Origin: CAIQJJ01 sp964606085
GTDB lineage: Bacteria; Chloroflexota; Anaerolineae; Anaerolineales; UBA4823
Assembly (NCBI GenBank): GCA_964606085.1
Contig: CAZSFD010000021.1
Location: forward strand, 1-60,389
Direction of reading: 5' to 3'
Length of the DNA: 60,389 nucleotides
Shown here: one piece after another, positions 32,973 through 41,787 of the stretch
Layout: every line of letters begins with the position of its first letter
Numbering within the stretch: the stretch's first letter is position 1
Notes under the pieces: model-generated
What the model saw: the letters and a program-made list of their open reading frames with translations, nothing else
What the model was told of the DNA's origin: nothing
The model's database searches: none
Made by a program: the position numbers and the translations under genes

Positions 32973-34907
32973 ATGGCTATCACCACGATCCCCGAAAAAG
33001 AATATCGCCGTCGCATTTGGGCCTGGACGATGTACGATTGGGCCAACTCGGCTTTTGCCACCACCATCCTGGCAGCCGTTTTGCCGGTTTATTTCAGCCA
33101 GGTGGCTGGGGCCACGCTGCCCAGCGCGGCGCGAGCGACGGCCATCTGGAGCTTTGGCCTGAGCGTATCCCTGCTGATCGTGGCGATTTTATCGCCCATT
33201 CTCGGCACGGTTTCGGATGTCAGCCGCTCGAAGAAGCGCTTCCTGGCCGCCTTCGCCGGGCTGGGCATCATCAGCACCGGGCTGCTGGTCTTGGTCTCCA
33301 CCGGCGATTGGGTGCTGGCTTCGATCCTGGCAATTTTGGGGCGGGTGGGCTTCAATGGTTCGCTGACCTTTTACGACTCATTGCTGCCCCACGTGGCACG
33401 CCCAGAAGATCAAGACCGCGTGTCGGCGCGTGGCTTTGCCGTGGGCTACCTGGGCGGCGGGCTGCTGCTGGCGATCAATATCGTCATGATCCAACTCATT
33501 CCAGGCACGTGGGGGGCGCGGTTGTCTTTTTTAAGCGTGGCGATCTGGTGGGCGGTCTTTTCGCTGCCTTTGCTCTTGCGAGTGCCAGAGCCGCACACCG
33601 CTGCCGGCAGCCTGGCGGTTGGTGAAACGGTCCTCACGGCCAGCTTTAAGCGCATCCGCGAGACCCTGCGCGACATTCGCCGCTACCGCGAACTGTTCAA
33701 ATACCTGCTGGCCTTCCTGATCTACAACGACGGCATCGGCACGATCATTGGCGTGGCAGTGATCTATGGGGCCGAAATGGGCTTTGGCAGCACCGAACTG
33801 ATCCTGGCGCTGCTGCTGGTGCAATTCGCTGGCATTCCCTACAGCCTGATCTTTGGCCGCCTGCCCAGCACAGGCGATCAACGCCGCCCGTTTTACCTGG
33901 CTTTCATTTTGTTCAACCTGGTGGCATTGCCCTCTACCGGCATTCTCGGCGCGCAGTTGCTTCCCGTTCACCTGAGCGGGATGCCGCCGGCGGCCTTCGC
34001 AACGCGCGGCGATTTCAACGGCGAGGGGCTGTACACCGCCGAAAGTTTGCAGGTTTCCGGGGTTTGGACGCCGCAAACCATCTCAGCCCGCGACCTGGAA
34101 AGCGACCAGGATGCCATCTACCTGACCTCGGCCACGCCTGGCGATACAATCACCTTCGCCTTCCACGGTCAGCAAGTCGAAATCACCTACGCCCAGGGGC
34201 CAGATTATGGCCTGTGGGCGGTCGAAATGGATGGCGCACCGCTGCTCGATAGCAAAGGCCAGCCGGTGACGATCAATGCGGAAAACCCGGCGCTGCGCTA
34301 CGGCGAAACATTCATCGTAAAAGCGCTGCTTCCTGGCGAACATACCCTGGCCCTGGTCAACACCGGCGAGGGCGCTGGCAGCCATGCCGCCCTGACCAGT
34401 CTGAAGGTGCTGCCGGGCGTGCGCTTGAGCAATCTCCTGGTGATTATGGGGATAATCTTGATGTTGGAAGCCGTAGGGCTGTTGTTTGCCTTCCTTGCCG
34501 CGCCTTTATTCGCTCGCATGGCCGAAAAATTCGATACCAGGCGCAGCATCCAACTTTCGCTGGTGGTCTATTCGGTGATTGCCGTGTGGGGCTTTTTCAT
34601 CAACTCGGTGATCGAATTCTGGCTGCTGGCTTGGATGGTGGCGATTGTGCAGGGCGGCAGCCAGGCGCTCAGCCGCAGCCTCTACGCCGCGCTCTCACCA
34701 GCCTCGAAGAGCGGCGAGTTCTTCGGCTTGTTTGCGGTAATGGAAAAGTTCGCCTCGTTGATCGGCCCGACCATGTTTGCCGCGGCGGCGCTGATCTTCA
34801 GCAGCAGCCGTCCGGCGGTGTTGAGCCTGATCACCCTGTTTATCATCGGCGGCCTGATCTTATCTCGCGTGGATGTGTCCAAAGGGAAGGAAGCGGCGCG
34901 GGAATAG
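32973..34907 (+). CDS. MFS transporter of the UMF1/Atg22-like family with a large inserted domain
   Basis: 644 aa, longer than the usual 430-480. The start is typical of the family: WTMYDWANSAFATTILAAVL. About six helices cover residues 15-330, and the rest lie after residue 485. Between them is an inserted hydrophilic domain of about 150 residues (about 331-485) with GLYTAESLQVSG, GDTITFAFHGQQVEITYAQG and PGEHTLALVNTGEG. It looks like a beta-sandwich on the outer side. GGAG lies upstream of the ATG at 32973; the GTG at 32925 is not used. The substrate is unknown. Confidence 0.83.
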   Translation: MAITTIPEKEYRRRIWAWTMYDWANSAFATTILAAVLPVYFSQVAGATLPSAARATAIWSFGLSVSLLIVAILSPILGTVSDVSRSKKRFLAAFAGLGIISTGLLVLVSTGDWVLASILAILGRVGFNGSLTFYDSLLPHVARPEDQDRVSARGFAVGYLGGGLLLAINIVMIQLIPGTWGARLSFLSVAIWWAVFSLPLLLRVPEPHTAAGSLAVGETVLTASFKRIRETLRDIRRYRELFKYLLAFLIYNDGIGTIIGVAVIYGAEMGFGSTELILALLLVQFAGIPYSLIFGRLPSTGDQRRPFYLAFILFNLVALPSTGILGAQLLPVHLSGMPPAAFATRGDFNGEGLYTAESLQVSGVWTPQTISARDLESDQDAIYLTSATPGDTITFAFHGQQVEITYAQGPDYGLWAVEMDGAPLLDSKGQPVTINAENPALRYGETFIVKALLPGEHTLALVNTGEGAGSHAALTSLKVLPGVRLSNLLVIMGIILMLEAVGLLFAFLAAPLFARMAEKFDTRRSIQLSLVVYSVIAVWGFFINSVIEFWLLAWMVAIVQGGSQALSRSLYAALSPASKSGEFFGLFAVMEKFASLIGPTMFAAAALIFSSSRPAVLSLITLFIIGGLILSRVDVSKGKEAARE

Positions 34908-34915
34908 CGACAAGG

Positions 34916-34921
34916 TATAAT
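34916..34921 (+). promoter_or_regulatory. -10 element giving a leaderless antitoxin transcript
   Basis: TATAAT, 7 nt, then ATG at 34929. The transcript would begin at or next to the start codon. No -35 is recognisable. Confidence 0.45.
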
Positions 34922-34928
34922 CGCAGGT

Positions 34929-35165
34929 ATGAACACACTTGATCGCATCACTTTCGATCCAAATATCATGGGTGGACGTGCCTGTATTCGCGGCAAACGG
35001 GTAACGGTGGCGTTGATTCTCAATCTCATTTCAAACGGTATGACACCGACCGACATTCTGGTTGATTACCCGTATTTAGAAAATGAAGACATCCAGCAGG
35101 CCCTACGTTACGCATCCCTGTTGGCTGAAGAATCCATTCAGCAACTCGATCTGGTAACTTCATGA
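34929..35165 (+). CDS. DUF433 antitoxin (VapB45-like)
   Basis: 78 aa, usual for DUF433. The core reads ITFDPNIMGGRACIRGKRVT followed by MTPTDILVDYPYLENEDIQQ, the typical HTH of these antitoxins. It probably neutralises the PIN-like toxin encoded next, and may repress the operon. Its stop overlaps the toxin start (ATGA at 35162). Probably leaderless transcript. Confidence 0.9.
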   Translation: MNTLDRITFDPNIMGGRACIRGKRVTVALILNLISNGMTPTDILVDYPYLENEDIQQALRYASLLAEESIQQLDLVTS

Positions 35166-35527
35166 AATTCTTGGCCGATATGGGTATTTCGCCATCGTCT
35201 GTACGGCTTTTGCGCGCCGATGGCCATGATGCCGTTCACCTGATAGAACTTGGGTTGAATAAATTGAGTGATGCTGGTATTCTGGCAAAGGCGCGTAGCG
35301 AAAATCGTGTTGTATTGACGAACGATTTGGACTTTGGCGATTTGATGGCCGCCAGCGGAGATGTTTTACCCAGTGTGATTAGCTTTCGCCTTGCCAATAT
35401 GCGGCCTGAAAATGTGAACGGGCATTTACGCGCTATTCTTACCAATCACAGTGACCTGCTGAAAGATGGGGCGATCATCAGCGTTACCGAACAAAAAATT
35501 CGCGCACGTCGCCTGCCTATCCGATGA
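35162..35527 (+). CDS. DUF5615 PIN-like toxin (VapC45-like)
   Basis: 121 aa. The acidic PIN-like residues are in KFLADMGISPS, GILAKARSENRVVLTNDLDF and the DFGDLM stretch. The family is a reduced PIN fold paired with DUF433 proteins, and probably cuts RNA. It overlaps the antitoxin gene upstream and the methyltransferase gene downstream, each by 4 bp. Confidence 0.88.
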   Translation: MKFLADMGISPSSVRLLRADGHDAVHLIELGLNKLSDAGILAKARSENRVVLTNDLDFGDLMAASGDVLPSVISFRLANMRPENVNGHLRAILTNHSDLLKDGAIISVTEQKIRARRLPIR

Positions 35528-36267
35528 AGCCAATCAATCTGACCAAAGCCGCCCTGCGCGGCGAACCATCCTATGTCTGGCGGGCCGGCCAGGAACGGCG
35601 CTTGCAGATGATTTTGCGTGCCTGGGGCCAACGTGTGGCTGGCCGTGTGCTGGAGAATGGCTGCGGGGTGGGGATGTACGTGGAACACCTGTCGCCGCTG
35701 GCCGGGCAGGTGATCGGTTTGGAATACGATTTCGAGCGTACTGTGGAAGCGCACGCCAACTCGCCGCACATCGTCAACGCGGCCGGCGAGGGGCTGCCTT
35801 TCCCCTCCGCAAGTTTCGATGCCATCTTGAGCCATGAAGTGTTGGAACACGTGCAAGATGACCACGCCGCCGTGGCCGAGATGGTGCGCGTGCTCAAACC
35901 CGGCGGGCGAATGGTCATCTTTGTGCCGAACCGCGGCTATCCGTTTGAGACGCATGGCATTTACTGGCGCGGCGTTTACCGGTTTGGCAACATCCCCCTG
36001 GTCAACTACCTGCCGCGCGGTTGGCGAGACCGCCTGACCCCGCATGTGCGCATCTACACGGCTGGTGACCTGGCAAAGCTGTTCGCCGGGCTGCCGGTGC
36101 GCATCGCGGAGCGCACGATCATCTTCGGGGCCTACGATAACATCATCGCCCGCTTTCCCCGGCTGGGCCGGTTCTTGCGGGCGATGTTGCAATTTCTGGA
36201 GCGAACTCCCCTCAATGGGCTGGGGTTATCGCATGTTTGGGTGGTAGAGAAAGAAATAGGCAAATGA
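35524..36267 (+). CDS. Class I SAM-dependent methyltransferase
   Basis: 247 aa. The SAM site is VLENGCGVGMYVEHLSP, with acidic residue in VIGLEYDFERTVE; the DAILSHEVLEHV and VLKPGGRMVIFVPN blocks follow. The C-terminal part is rich in aromatic and basic residues. The start overlaps the toxin stop (ATGA), an unusual link between a toxin-antitoxin pair and a methyltransferase. The substrate (lipid, glycan or small molecule) is unknown. Confidence 0.85.
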   Translation: MKPINLTKAALRGEPSYVWRAGQERRLQMILRAWGQRVAGRVLENGCGVGMYVEHLSPLAGQVIGLEYDFERTVEAHANSPHIVNAAGEGLPFPSASFDAILSHEVLEHVQDDHAAVAEMVRVLKPGGRMVIFVPNRGYPFETHGIYWRGVYRFGNIPLVNYLPRGWRDRLTPHVRIYTAGDLAKLFAGLPVRIAERTIIFGAYDNIIARFPRLGRFLRAMLQFLERTPLNGLGLSHVWVVEKEIGK

Positions 36268-36312
36268 GCAAACGGTTGCCCATTTGCTCATTTGCTCATT
36301 TGCTCATTTGTT
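36261..36312. repeat. Hairpin and 8-bp tandem repeat at convergent gene ends
   Basis: The arms caaatgagcaaa (36261-36272) and tttgctcatttg (36283-36294) form a 12-bp stem; catttgct then repeats four times (36281-36312, last copy catttgtt). The repeat reaches into the 3' end of the minus-strand methyltransferase gene, where it codes for its last residues. It may act as a bidirectional terminator. Confidence 0.7.
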
Positions 36313-37205
36313 CCTACCGGCTGGCGGAAATCATAAATCCCATCTTTGAACTGCCACTGCGCCCCACAGTTGGTGCAGGGCAGCAGGCCGTTGGCTTCGT
36401 AGAGCGGCCAGTACTGGCACGCCGGGCAGCGGAAGAAGGCGTCGAGCGGGGTGGTGGGGGTATCGCCAACGGCGTGCGAGCGCACAAAAACGCTTGGCGA
36501 GAGCTGCCAGGCGTCGCCGCTAAGCTGCGCCAGGCCGTCGAGGTTGACCAGCAGGCTGGTGGGGAGCAGGCGTTTCAACCAACTCATACGGAAGTGCGAA
36601 ACGGTCAGTTGGCGTTCAAGGTTGAAGCCGCTGGTTTTTAGCCAGTCGCGCACAGCCTGGGGGTGAAAATCGAAGTTGAGGGGAGCAAATTCTACGGCCT
36701 CCAGGCTGAAGGGATTCCATTTCTGTTGCCGAAAGAGATAACGCAGGATAGCTTTGAGATTTTGCTTGTTGGCATATTCCAGGATGAAGACGCCATCGGG
36801 CCGCATCACCTGATGGATTTGCTGCAAGGCCAGCAGCGGTTCGGTCATGTGGTGCAGTGTGCGGATCATCGTGGCGCTGCCGAACAACCCCGGAATGAAG
36901 GGCAGCCGATAGACATCGGCTGCCACGTAAATATAGCGCGAATTGTCGCCCAGGCGCTCCCGTGCTTGCTGCAACTGGGTGTAGGAGTAATCGAGCAAGA
37001 CGATGCGCTCAAATCCTTCGTAGCGGGGTGTGTTGCGGCCTGCGCCGGCGCCCACTTCAAGGAGTAACGTGCCTTGCCGGGGCAGCAGCCGTTTGAGCGC
37101 CACTGCTTCGACGCCATCTTCGTACGCCCGCTGACCTTCATCCCAAAATTGGGTCTGGTAGTCCGAGCCATCGTAGTTGCAGACAGGAGGCGTGGGATTG
37201 CTCAT
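36288..37205 (-). CDS. Class I methyltransferase with C-terminal Zn ribbon
   Basis: 305 aa. The SAM site is LLLEVGAGAGRNTPRYEGFE, with DYSYTQLQQARERLG and the HHMTEPLLALQQIHQVMRPD block. The C-terminus carries a Cys4 ribbon of the Trm112-like kind: FFRCPACQYWPLYEANGLLP and CTNCGAQWQFKDGIYDFR. The last residues (TNEQMSK) come from the tandem repeat at the gene end, so the C-terminus is locally degenerate. GAGGAA precedes the ATG. The substrate is unknown. Confidence 0.87.
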   Translation of the reverse strand: MSNPTPPVCNYDGSDYQTQFWDEGQRAYEDGVEAVALKRLLPRQGTLLLEVGAGAGRNTPRYEGFERIVLLDYSYTQLQQARERLGDNSRYIYVAADVYRLPFIPGLFGSATMIRTLHHMTEPLLALQQIHQVMRPDGVFILEYANKQNLKAILRYLFRQQKWNPFSLEAVEFAPLNFDFHPQAVRDWLKTSGFNLERQLTVSHFRMSWLKRLLPTSLLVNLDGLAQLSGDAWQLSPSVFVRSHAVGDTPTTPLDAFFRCPACQYWPLYEANGLLPCTNCGAQWQFKDGIYDFRQPVGTNEQMSK

Positions 37206-37230
37206 GTTTCCTCTTTACCAGGCGATAGGC

Positions 37231-38538
37231 TTAGTTGCTCCCCTTACCGCGGCCCATGCCGTAGTAGCGGAAGCCAAGTTGGGCCATCGTGGCGGGATCG
37301 TAGATGTTGCGGCCATCGAGGATGATGGGGGTTTTCATCGAGTTACGGATGCGGGCCAGGTCGAGGGCTTTGAATTCGTTCCATTCGGTGACGACGACGA
37401 GGGCATCTGCGCCTTCGGCCATGCTATAGGGGTCGGGCATCATCTGGACGCCTGGCATCATCGGCGCGGCGATTTCCATGGCCACCGGGTCGTAGCCGCG
37501 CACATGCGCGCCCGAAGCGAGGAGCTTGTTGGCGATGGTGGTGGCGGGGGCGTCGCGCATATCGTCGGTGTTGGGCTTGAACGAAAGGCCCAGGATGCCG
37601 ATGGTTTTGCTGCGAAAATCGCCAACCAACTCTTGCAAGCGGAAGATGGCGGCGCGGCGGCGGTCGTCGTTGATGTCCATCACGGCGCGCAGCAGTTGCG
37701 GGTGGCGGCCTTTTTCAGCGGCCATGTAGGCCAGCGCCTTCACGTCTTTGGGGAAGCACGAGCCGCCATAACCCAGGCCGGCCTCCAGGAAGGCGCGCCC
37801 GATGCGGGTGTCGTAGCCCATGCCTACGGCCACTTCCTTCACATCAGCGCCGAGTGCCTCGCAGATGTTGGCGATCTCGTTGATGAACGAGATTTTGGTC
37901 GCCAGGAAGGCGTTGGAGGCGTACTTGATCATCTCGGCAGTGCGCAGGTCGGTGATGACGATGGGGGCGCGCAGCGGCAGGTGCAGTTGGGCCACCTTTT
38001 CGGCGGCGTCGCGGTCGAGTGAACCCAGCACTGTGCGGTGCGGGTTGGTGAAATCGGGGATGGCCGAGCCTTCGCGCAGAAACTCAGGGCAGGAGACGAC
38101 CGAGAAGGGGATCGGTTGCGGCTGGCTGCGGGTGACGATGTCGGCCACCCAGTCGCCGGTGCCGACGGGGACGGTGGATTTGTTGATGATGATCAGCGGG
38201 CCGCTCATGTTTTGGGCGATGGCGGTGGCGGCAGATTCGACGTAGCGCAGGTCGGCTTCGCCATCTACGCCGGAGGGCGTGCCGACGGCAATGAAGGCAA
38301 ATTCGGTGCCATTCAACGCCTCGCGATAATCAGATGTGAACGAAAGCCGCCCGGCGCGCACGTTGCGTTCGACCACTTCTTCCAGGCCGGGTTCGTAAAT
38401 GGGCATGATGCCTTTTTTCAGGTTTTCGACGCGTTCCTGGTTGATATCCAGGGCGATAACACGGTTGCCCAGGTCGGAAAAGCAGGCGGCTGTCACCAAT
38501 CCCACATACCCGACACCAACGACGCAGATTTGTTTCAT
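37231..38538 (-). CDS. ugd: UDP-glucose/GDP-mannose dehydrogenase family protein
   Basis: 435 aa. The N-terminal NAD site is ICVVGVGYVGLVTAACFSDL, the catalytic Cys is in GLGYGGSCFPKDVKALAY, and the C-terminal domain has ILGLSFKPNTDDMRDAPA. It oxidises UDP-glucose to UDP-glucuronate, or a related sugar nucleotide, for envelope polysaccharide. The gene is separate from sdhB by copy C of the ATTCG repeat. The exact sugar is not fixed by the sequence. Confidence 0.93.
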   Translation of the reverse strand: MKQICVVGVGYVGLVTAACFSDLGNRVIALDINQERVENLKKGIMPIYEPGLEEVVERNVRAGRLSFTSDYREALNGTEFAFIAVGTPSGVDGEADLRYVESAATAIAQNMSGPLIIINKSTVPVGTGDWVADIVTRSQPQPIPFSVVSCPEFLREGSAIPDFTNPHRTVLGSLDRDAAEKVAQLHLPLRAPIVITDLRTAEMIKYASNAFLATKISFINEIANICEALGADVKEVAVGMGYDTRIGRAFLEAGLGYGGSCFPKDVKALAYMAAEKGRHPQLLRAVMDINDDRRRAAIFRLQELVGDFRSKTIGILGLSFKPNTDDMRDAPATTIANKLLASGAHVRGYDPVAMEIAAPMMPGVQMMPDPYSMAEGADALVVVTEWNEFKALDLARIRNSMKTPIILDGRNIYDPATMAQLGFRYYGMGRGKGSN

Positions 38539-38567
38539 GATAAAGATTCCTCCAGGGTGATAAAGGG

Positions 38568-38640
38568 GTATCCGATATTCGTTAATCGTTATTCGTCTAT
38601 CACCGAATTACGCATACCGATGAACGAATGTCGAATAACT
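38568..38640. repeat. ATTCG-rich repeat, copy C
   Basis: The arms cgatattcgttaatcg (38573-38588) and cgatgaacgaatgtcg (38618-38633) pair with two mismatches. It lies between sdhB and ugd on the minus strand, just after the sdhB stop. Confidence 0.75.
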
Positions 38641-38649
38641 CTCAAATAC

Positions 38650-39354
38650 TTATTTCAGACTGCCTGTCGCAATGGCCGTTTTCAGTTCGCCAATCGCTTT
38701 GGTTACTTCGATTTCGCGCGGGCAGGCGATGGTGCAGTTGAAGACGGTATGGCAGCGATAGACGCCGAAGTGGTCGCTGAGGATTTTCATGCGGTCGGCG
38801 GCGGCGCGGTCGCGGTCGTCGAAGACGAAGCGGTGGGCGGTGACGAAGGCTGCCGGGCCGAGGTATTCCTCATTGGCCCAGAACGACGGACAGGACGTGG
38901 TGCAACAGGCGCATAGGATACACTTCGTGGTATCGTCGAAGCGTTCACGCGCTTCCGGCGATTGCAGGCGCTCGGTCTTGGGGGCGGGTTCGTCGTTGAC
39001 GAGGAAGGGCAGGATCGAGCGGTAGTTCTCGAAGAACGGCTCCATATCTACGATCAGGTCTTTGATCACGCGCAGGCCCAAAATGGGTTCGACGGTGATT
39101 TTGTCCGAATGCAGGTCGCGCACCAGGGTTTTGCAGGCCAGGCGGTTCTGTCCGTTGATGCGCACCGCATCGGAGCCGCACACGCCGTGCGCACACGAGC
39201 GCCGGTAGGCCAGCGTGCCATCGTGATAGCCCTTGACCACTTCGAGCAAATCCAGCACGCGGTCGGTCGGTTCGCATTCCAGCTTGTAGGTGTTGTAATG
39301 GGGTTTTTTGTCAACTTCGGGGTTGTAACGGTAAAGTTTGAGGGAGATGTGCAT
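38650..39354 (-). CDS. sdhB: Succinate dehydrogenase iron-sulfur subunit
   Basis: 234 aa. The [2Fe-2S] site is SCAHGVCGSDAVRINGQ followed by LACKT; the third Cys is replaced by Asp, as also in E. coli SdhB. The [4Fe-4S]/[3Fe-4S] part has CILCACCTTSCPSFW and CHTVFNCTIACPREIE. It passes electrons from SdhA to the quinone site. It lies downstream of sdhA in the sdhCDAB order, separated by repeat copy D. Confidence 0.96.
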   Translation of the reverse strand: MHISLKLYRYNPEVDKKPHYNTYKLECEPTDRVLDLLEVVKGYHDGTLAYRRSCAHGVCGSDAVRINGQNRLACKTLVRDLHSDKITVEPILGLRVIKDLIVDMEPFFENYRSILPFLVNDEPAPKTERLQSPEARERFDDTTKCILCACCTTSCPSFWANEEYLGPAAFVTAHRFVFDDRDRAAADRMKILSDHFGVYRCHTVFNCTIACPREIEVTKAIGELKTAIATGSLK

Positions 39355-39377
39355 GGGGCGATTCCTTGCGGGTGTTT

Positions 39378-39496
39378 GGTTATTCGATATTCGGTATTCG
39401 ATATTCGGTATTCGATATTCGATATTCGGTATTCGATATTCGATATTCGATACTCATAACCATTCACGAATAACGAATAACGAATAACGAATAACT
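39378..39496. repeat. ATTCG-rich repeat, copy D
   Basis: The left part repeats tattcgatattcgg-like units of about 18 bp (39381-39450). The right part is four copies of cgaataa (39467-39494). The two parts are loosely complementary. It lies between the sdhA stop and the sdhB start. Confidence 0.85.
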
Positions 39497-41285
39497 AATA
39501 CACTCTTTCCTTCGGCTGATATTTGGTAATGACCACCGGCTTGTACCCAATGCGGATGCTGCCGTTTTCGTCCCAGGCCAGGGTGTGCTTGAGCCAGTTG
39601 GCGTCGTCGCGGGCGGGGAAGTCATCGCGGGCGTGGGCGCCGCGGCTTTCGGTGCGGTTGAGCGCACAAATGGTGATGACTTCGGCCAGGTCGAGCAGGT
39701 TGCCCAGTTCCCAGGCGTTGAGCAGATCGGTGTTGAAGATTTTGCCGTGGTCTTCGACGCGCACGTTTTGGAAGCGCTGTTTGAGTTCGCGCACCTTGTC
39801 GAGAGCGGTTTGCATCCCTTCTTGGGTGCGGAAGATTCCGACATGGTCGAACATGATGCTCTTCATCTCGCGCGAAATATCGGGGACGCGCTCACTGCCG
39901 GTGCTGTTGAGCAGGCGGCTGATCTGCTGGCGGGTGAAATCTTCGGCATCGCCGGGCAGGGGTTGGAGCGTAGCTCCTTGCGAAAATGCGGCGGCGTTGA
40001 GGCCGGCGTGCTTGCCGAAGGTGATCAGGTCGAGCAGGGAATTGGTGCCCAGGCGGTTCGCACCATGCACCGAGACACACGCCACCTCGCCGGCGGCGTA
40101 AAAGCCGGGCATAACGGTGTTTTGGTCGTCTATGACCACCTGGCCGAGTTTGTTGGTGGGGATGCCGCCCATGGTGTAGTGGGCCGTCGGTTGAACGGGC
40201 ATGGGCTGGGTGGCGGGGTCTACGCCGAGGTAGACGCGGCAGAAATCAACAATGTCGGGCAGCTTGGAGAGAATCTCTTCGGCGGTGACGAGGTAGGGTG
40301 AGCCGTCGGGGCGTTTGCGGCCATCCAGAGCGGCGTAGTGGTTGACGGTTTCGGGGCGTACATCGAGGTAAAAGAAGTTCTTGCCGCCGATGCCGCGCCC
40401 GGCGCGCATTTCGGTGTACATGGCCCGGCTGACCACGTCACGCGAGGCCAAATCTTTGACGGTGGGGGCGTACTTCTCCATGAAGCGCTCGCCCTTGTCG
40501 TTGAACAGGATGCCGCCCTCGCCGCGTACGCCCTCGGTGATGAGGATGCCCAGCTTGTAGATGCCGGTGGGGTGGAACTGGAAGAATTCCATGTCTTCGA
40601 GGGGAATGCCGCGCCGCAGGGCCACGGCTGCACCGTCGCCGCTGTAGGCGTAGGCGTTGGAGGTCACTTCCCAAATGCGCCCATGCCCGCCGGTGGCGAA
40701 GATGACGGCCTTGGCATGGAAGACGTGCAGTTCGCCGGTGGCGAGTTCGAGCGCCACCACACCCGCCGCTGCGCCGTTGACGATCAACAGGTCGAGTACC
40801 TGAAATTCATCGTAGAAATTGACGTGATTTTTGATGCACTGTTGGTAAAGCGTCTGCAAGATCATGTGGCCGGTGCGGTCGGCGGCGTAGCAAGCCCGGC
40901 GGACGGGTTTCTTGGTGACGTTGTTGGTGTGGCCGCCAAAGGGACGCTGATCGATCTTGCCGTCGGGCGTGCGCGAGAAGGGCAGGCCGTAGTGTTCGAG
41001 TTCGTAGACGGCATCTACCGCTTCCTGGCACATAAATTCGATAGCATCCTGATCGCCCAAATAATCGGAGCCTTTGACAGTATCGAAAGCGTGCCAGTCA
41101 GGGTGATCTTCTTCGATGTTGCCAAGGGCCGCGCCCACGCCGCCCTGCGCCGCGCCGGTGTGCGAGCGGGTGGGATAGAGCTTGCTGATCACCGCGGTGG
41201 AGGCTGTTTTGGAAGCGTACAGGGCAGCCATCAGCCCCGCCCCGCCAGCGCCGACCACGATCACGTCGAATGTGTGTTTATTCAT
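39495..41285 (-). CDS. sdhA: Succinate dehydrogenase flavoprotein subunit
   Basis: 596 aa. The FAD site is VIVVGAGGAGLMAALYAS, the covalent flavin His is in TRSHTGAAQGGVGAALGN, and the active-site region is MEFFQFHPTGIYKLGILITE. RGEGGILFNDKGERFMEKYA and the HGANRLGTNSLLDLITFGK block also match. It oxidises succinate to fumarate. GAGGAG lies before the ATG. The C-terminal helical domain (about 440-590) is complete. Confidence 0.97.
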   Translation of the reverse strand: MNKHTFDVIVVGAGGAGLMAALYASKTASTAVISKLYPTRSHTGAAQGGVGAALGNIEEDHPDWHAFDTVKGSDYLGDQDAIEFMCQEAVDAVYELEHYGLPFSRTPDGKIDQRPFGGHTNNVTKKPVRRACYAADRTGHMILQTLYQQCIKNHVNFYDEFQVLDLLIVNGAAAGVVALELATGELHVFHAKAVIFATGGHGRIWEVTSNAYAYSGDGAAVALRRGIPLEDMEFFQFHPTGIYKLGILITEGVRGEGGILFNDKGERFMEKYAPTVKDLASRDVVSRAMYTEMRAGRGIGGKNFFYLDVRPETVNHYAALDGRKRPDGSPYLVTAEEILSKLPDIVDFCRVYLGVDPATQPMPVQPTAHYTMGGIPTNKLGQVVIDDQNTVMPGFYAAGEVACVSVHGANRLGTNSLLDLITFGKHAGLNAAAFSQGATLQPLPGDAEDFTRQQISRLLNSTGSERVPDISREMKSIMFDHVGIFRTQEGMQTALDKVRELKQRFQNVRVEDHGKIFNTDLLNAWELGNLLDLAEVITICALNRTESRGAHARDDFPARDDANWLKHTLAWDENGSIRIGYKPVVITKYQPKERVY

Positions 41286-41306
41286 CGAATGTTTCTCTCC
41301 TCAACA

Positions 41307-41339
41307 AAACCTCACAGGTCTTTAAGACCTGTGAGGTTT
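41307..41339. repeat. Perfect palindrome between sdhD and sdhA
   Basis: The arms aaacctcacaggtctt (41307-41322) and aagacctgtgaggttt (41324-41339) are perfect over 16 bp around one T. This is a known kind of dispersed intergenic palindrome and is probably a mobile or terminator-like unit. Confidence 0.9.
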
Positions 41340-41346
41340 ATGGGTG

Positions 41347-41778
41347 TTACGCCTGAAATATCACAAATGCCGCTACCAACAACGAAGCCAGCCAACTGAA
41401 AAAGAGCAGGCCGCGCAGCAGAATGACTGTGACACGGTGGCCGATGTAATCTTCGATCACCTGGCGCACGCCGTTGAAGGCGTGGGTGACGCCGAAGAAG
41501 ACCACCAGCAGCTGCATCGTCTGCCACCAGGCGTTGGCCCAGGGTTCCAGGTCGGGAATATCGCCGCTGGAGATGTGGTAGGTGTTGGGCATGAACATCC
41601 AGCGCCACAGCATTTGCAGATCAAGCTGGTGGCGTGCGCCCATCCAGAAAGCGCCAATCGCGCCGATGAGGGCAATGGCGATGATCGCCATGCCTGAGAC
41701 GCGCATGAAAATCCACAAGATGTATTCGATGCTCCAGGAAGATGGAACGGTGCGGGGGCGAGTGCTGAACTTAGTCAT
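41347..41778 (-). CDS. sdhD: Succinate dehydrogenase membrane anchor subunit
   Basis: 143 aa. Three hydrophobic helices: LWIFMRVSGMAIIAIALIGA, WQTMQLLVVFFGVTHAFNGV and VILLRGLLFFSWLASLLVAA. The FFGVTHAFNGVRQVIEDYI stretch holds the candidate heme/quinone His. GGAGG precedes the ATG. It pairs with SdhC to form the membrane part. Confidence 0.9.
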   Translation of the reverse strand: MTKFSTRPRTVPSSWSIEYILWIFMRVSGMAIIAIALIGAIGAFWMGARHQLDLQMLWRWMFMPNTYHISSGDIPDLEPWANAWWQTMQLLVVFFGVTHAFNGVRQVIEDYIGHRVTVILLRGLLFFSWLASLLVAAFVIFQA

Positions 41779-41787
41779 GGTGGCCTC

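Noticed and set aside
39378..39496. CRISPR array
   Set aside because: The units are degenerate, contiguous and without spacers of constant size, and no cas genes are present.
40338..41399. 353-aa open frame on the plus strand
   Set aside because: Shadow of sdhA.
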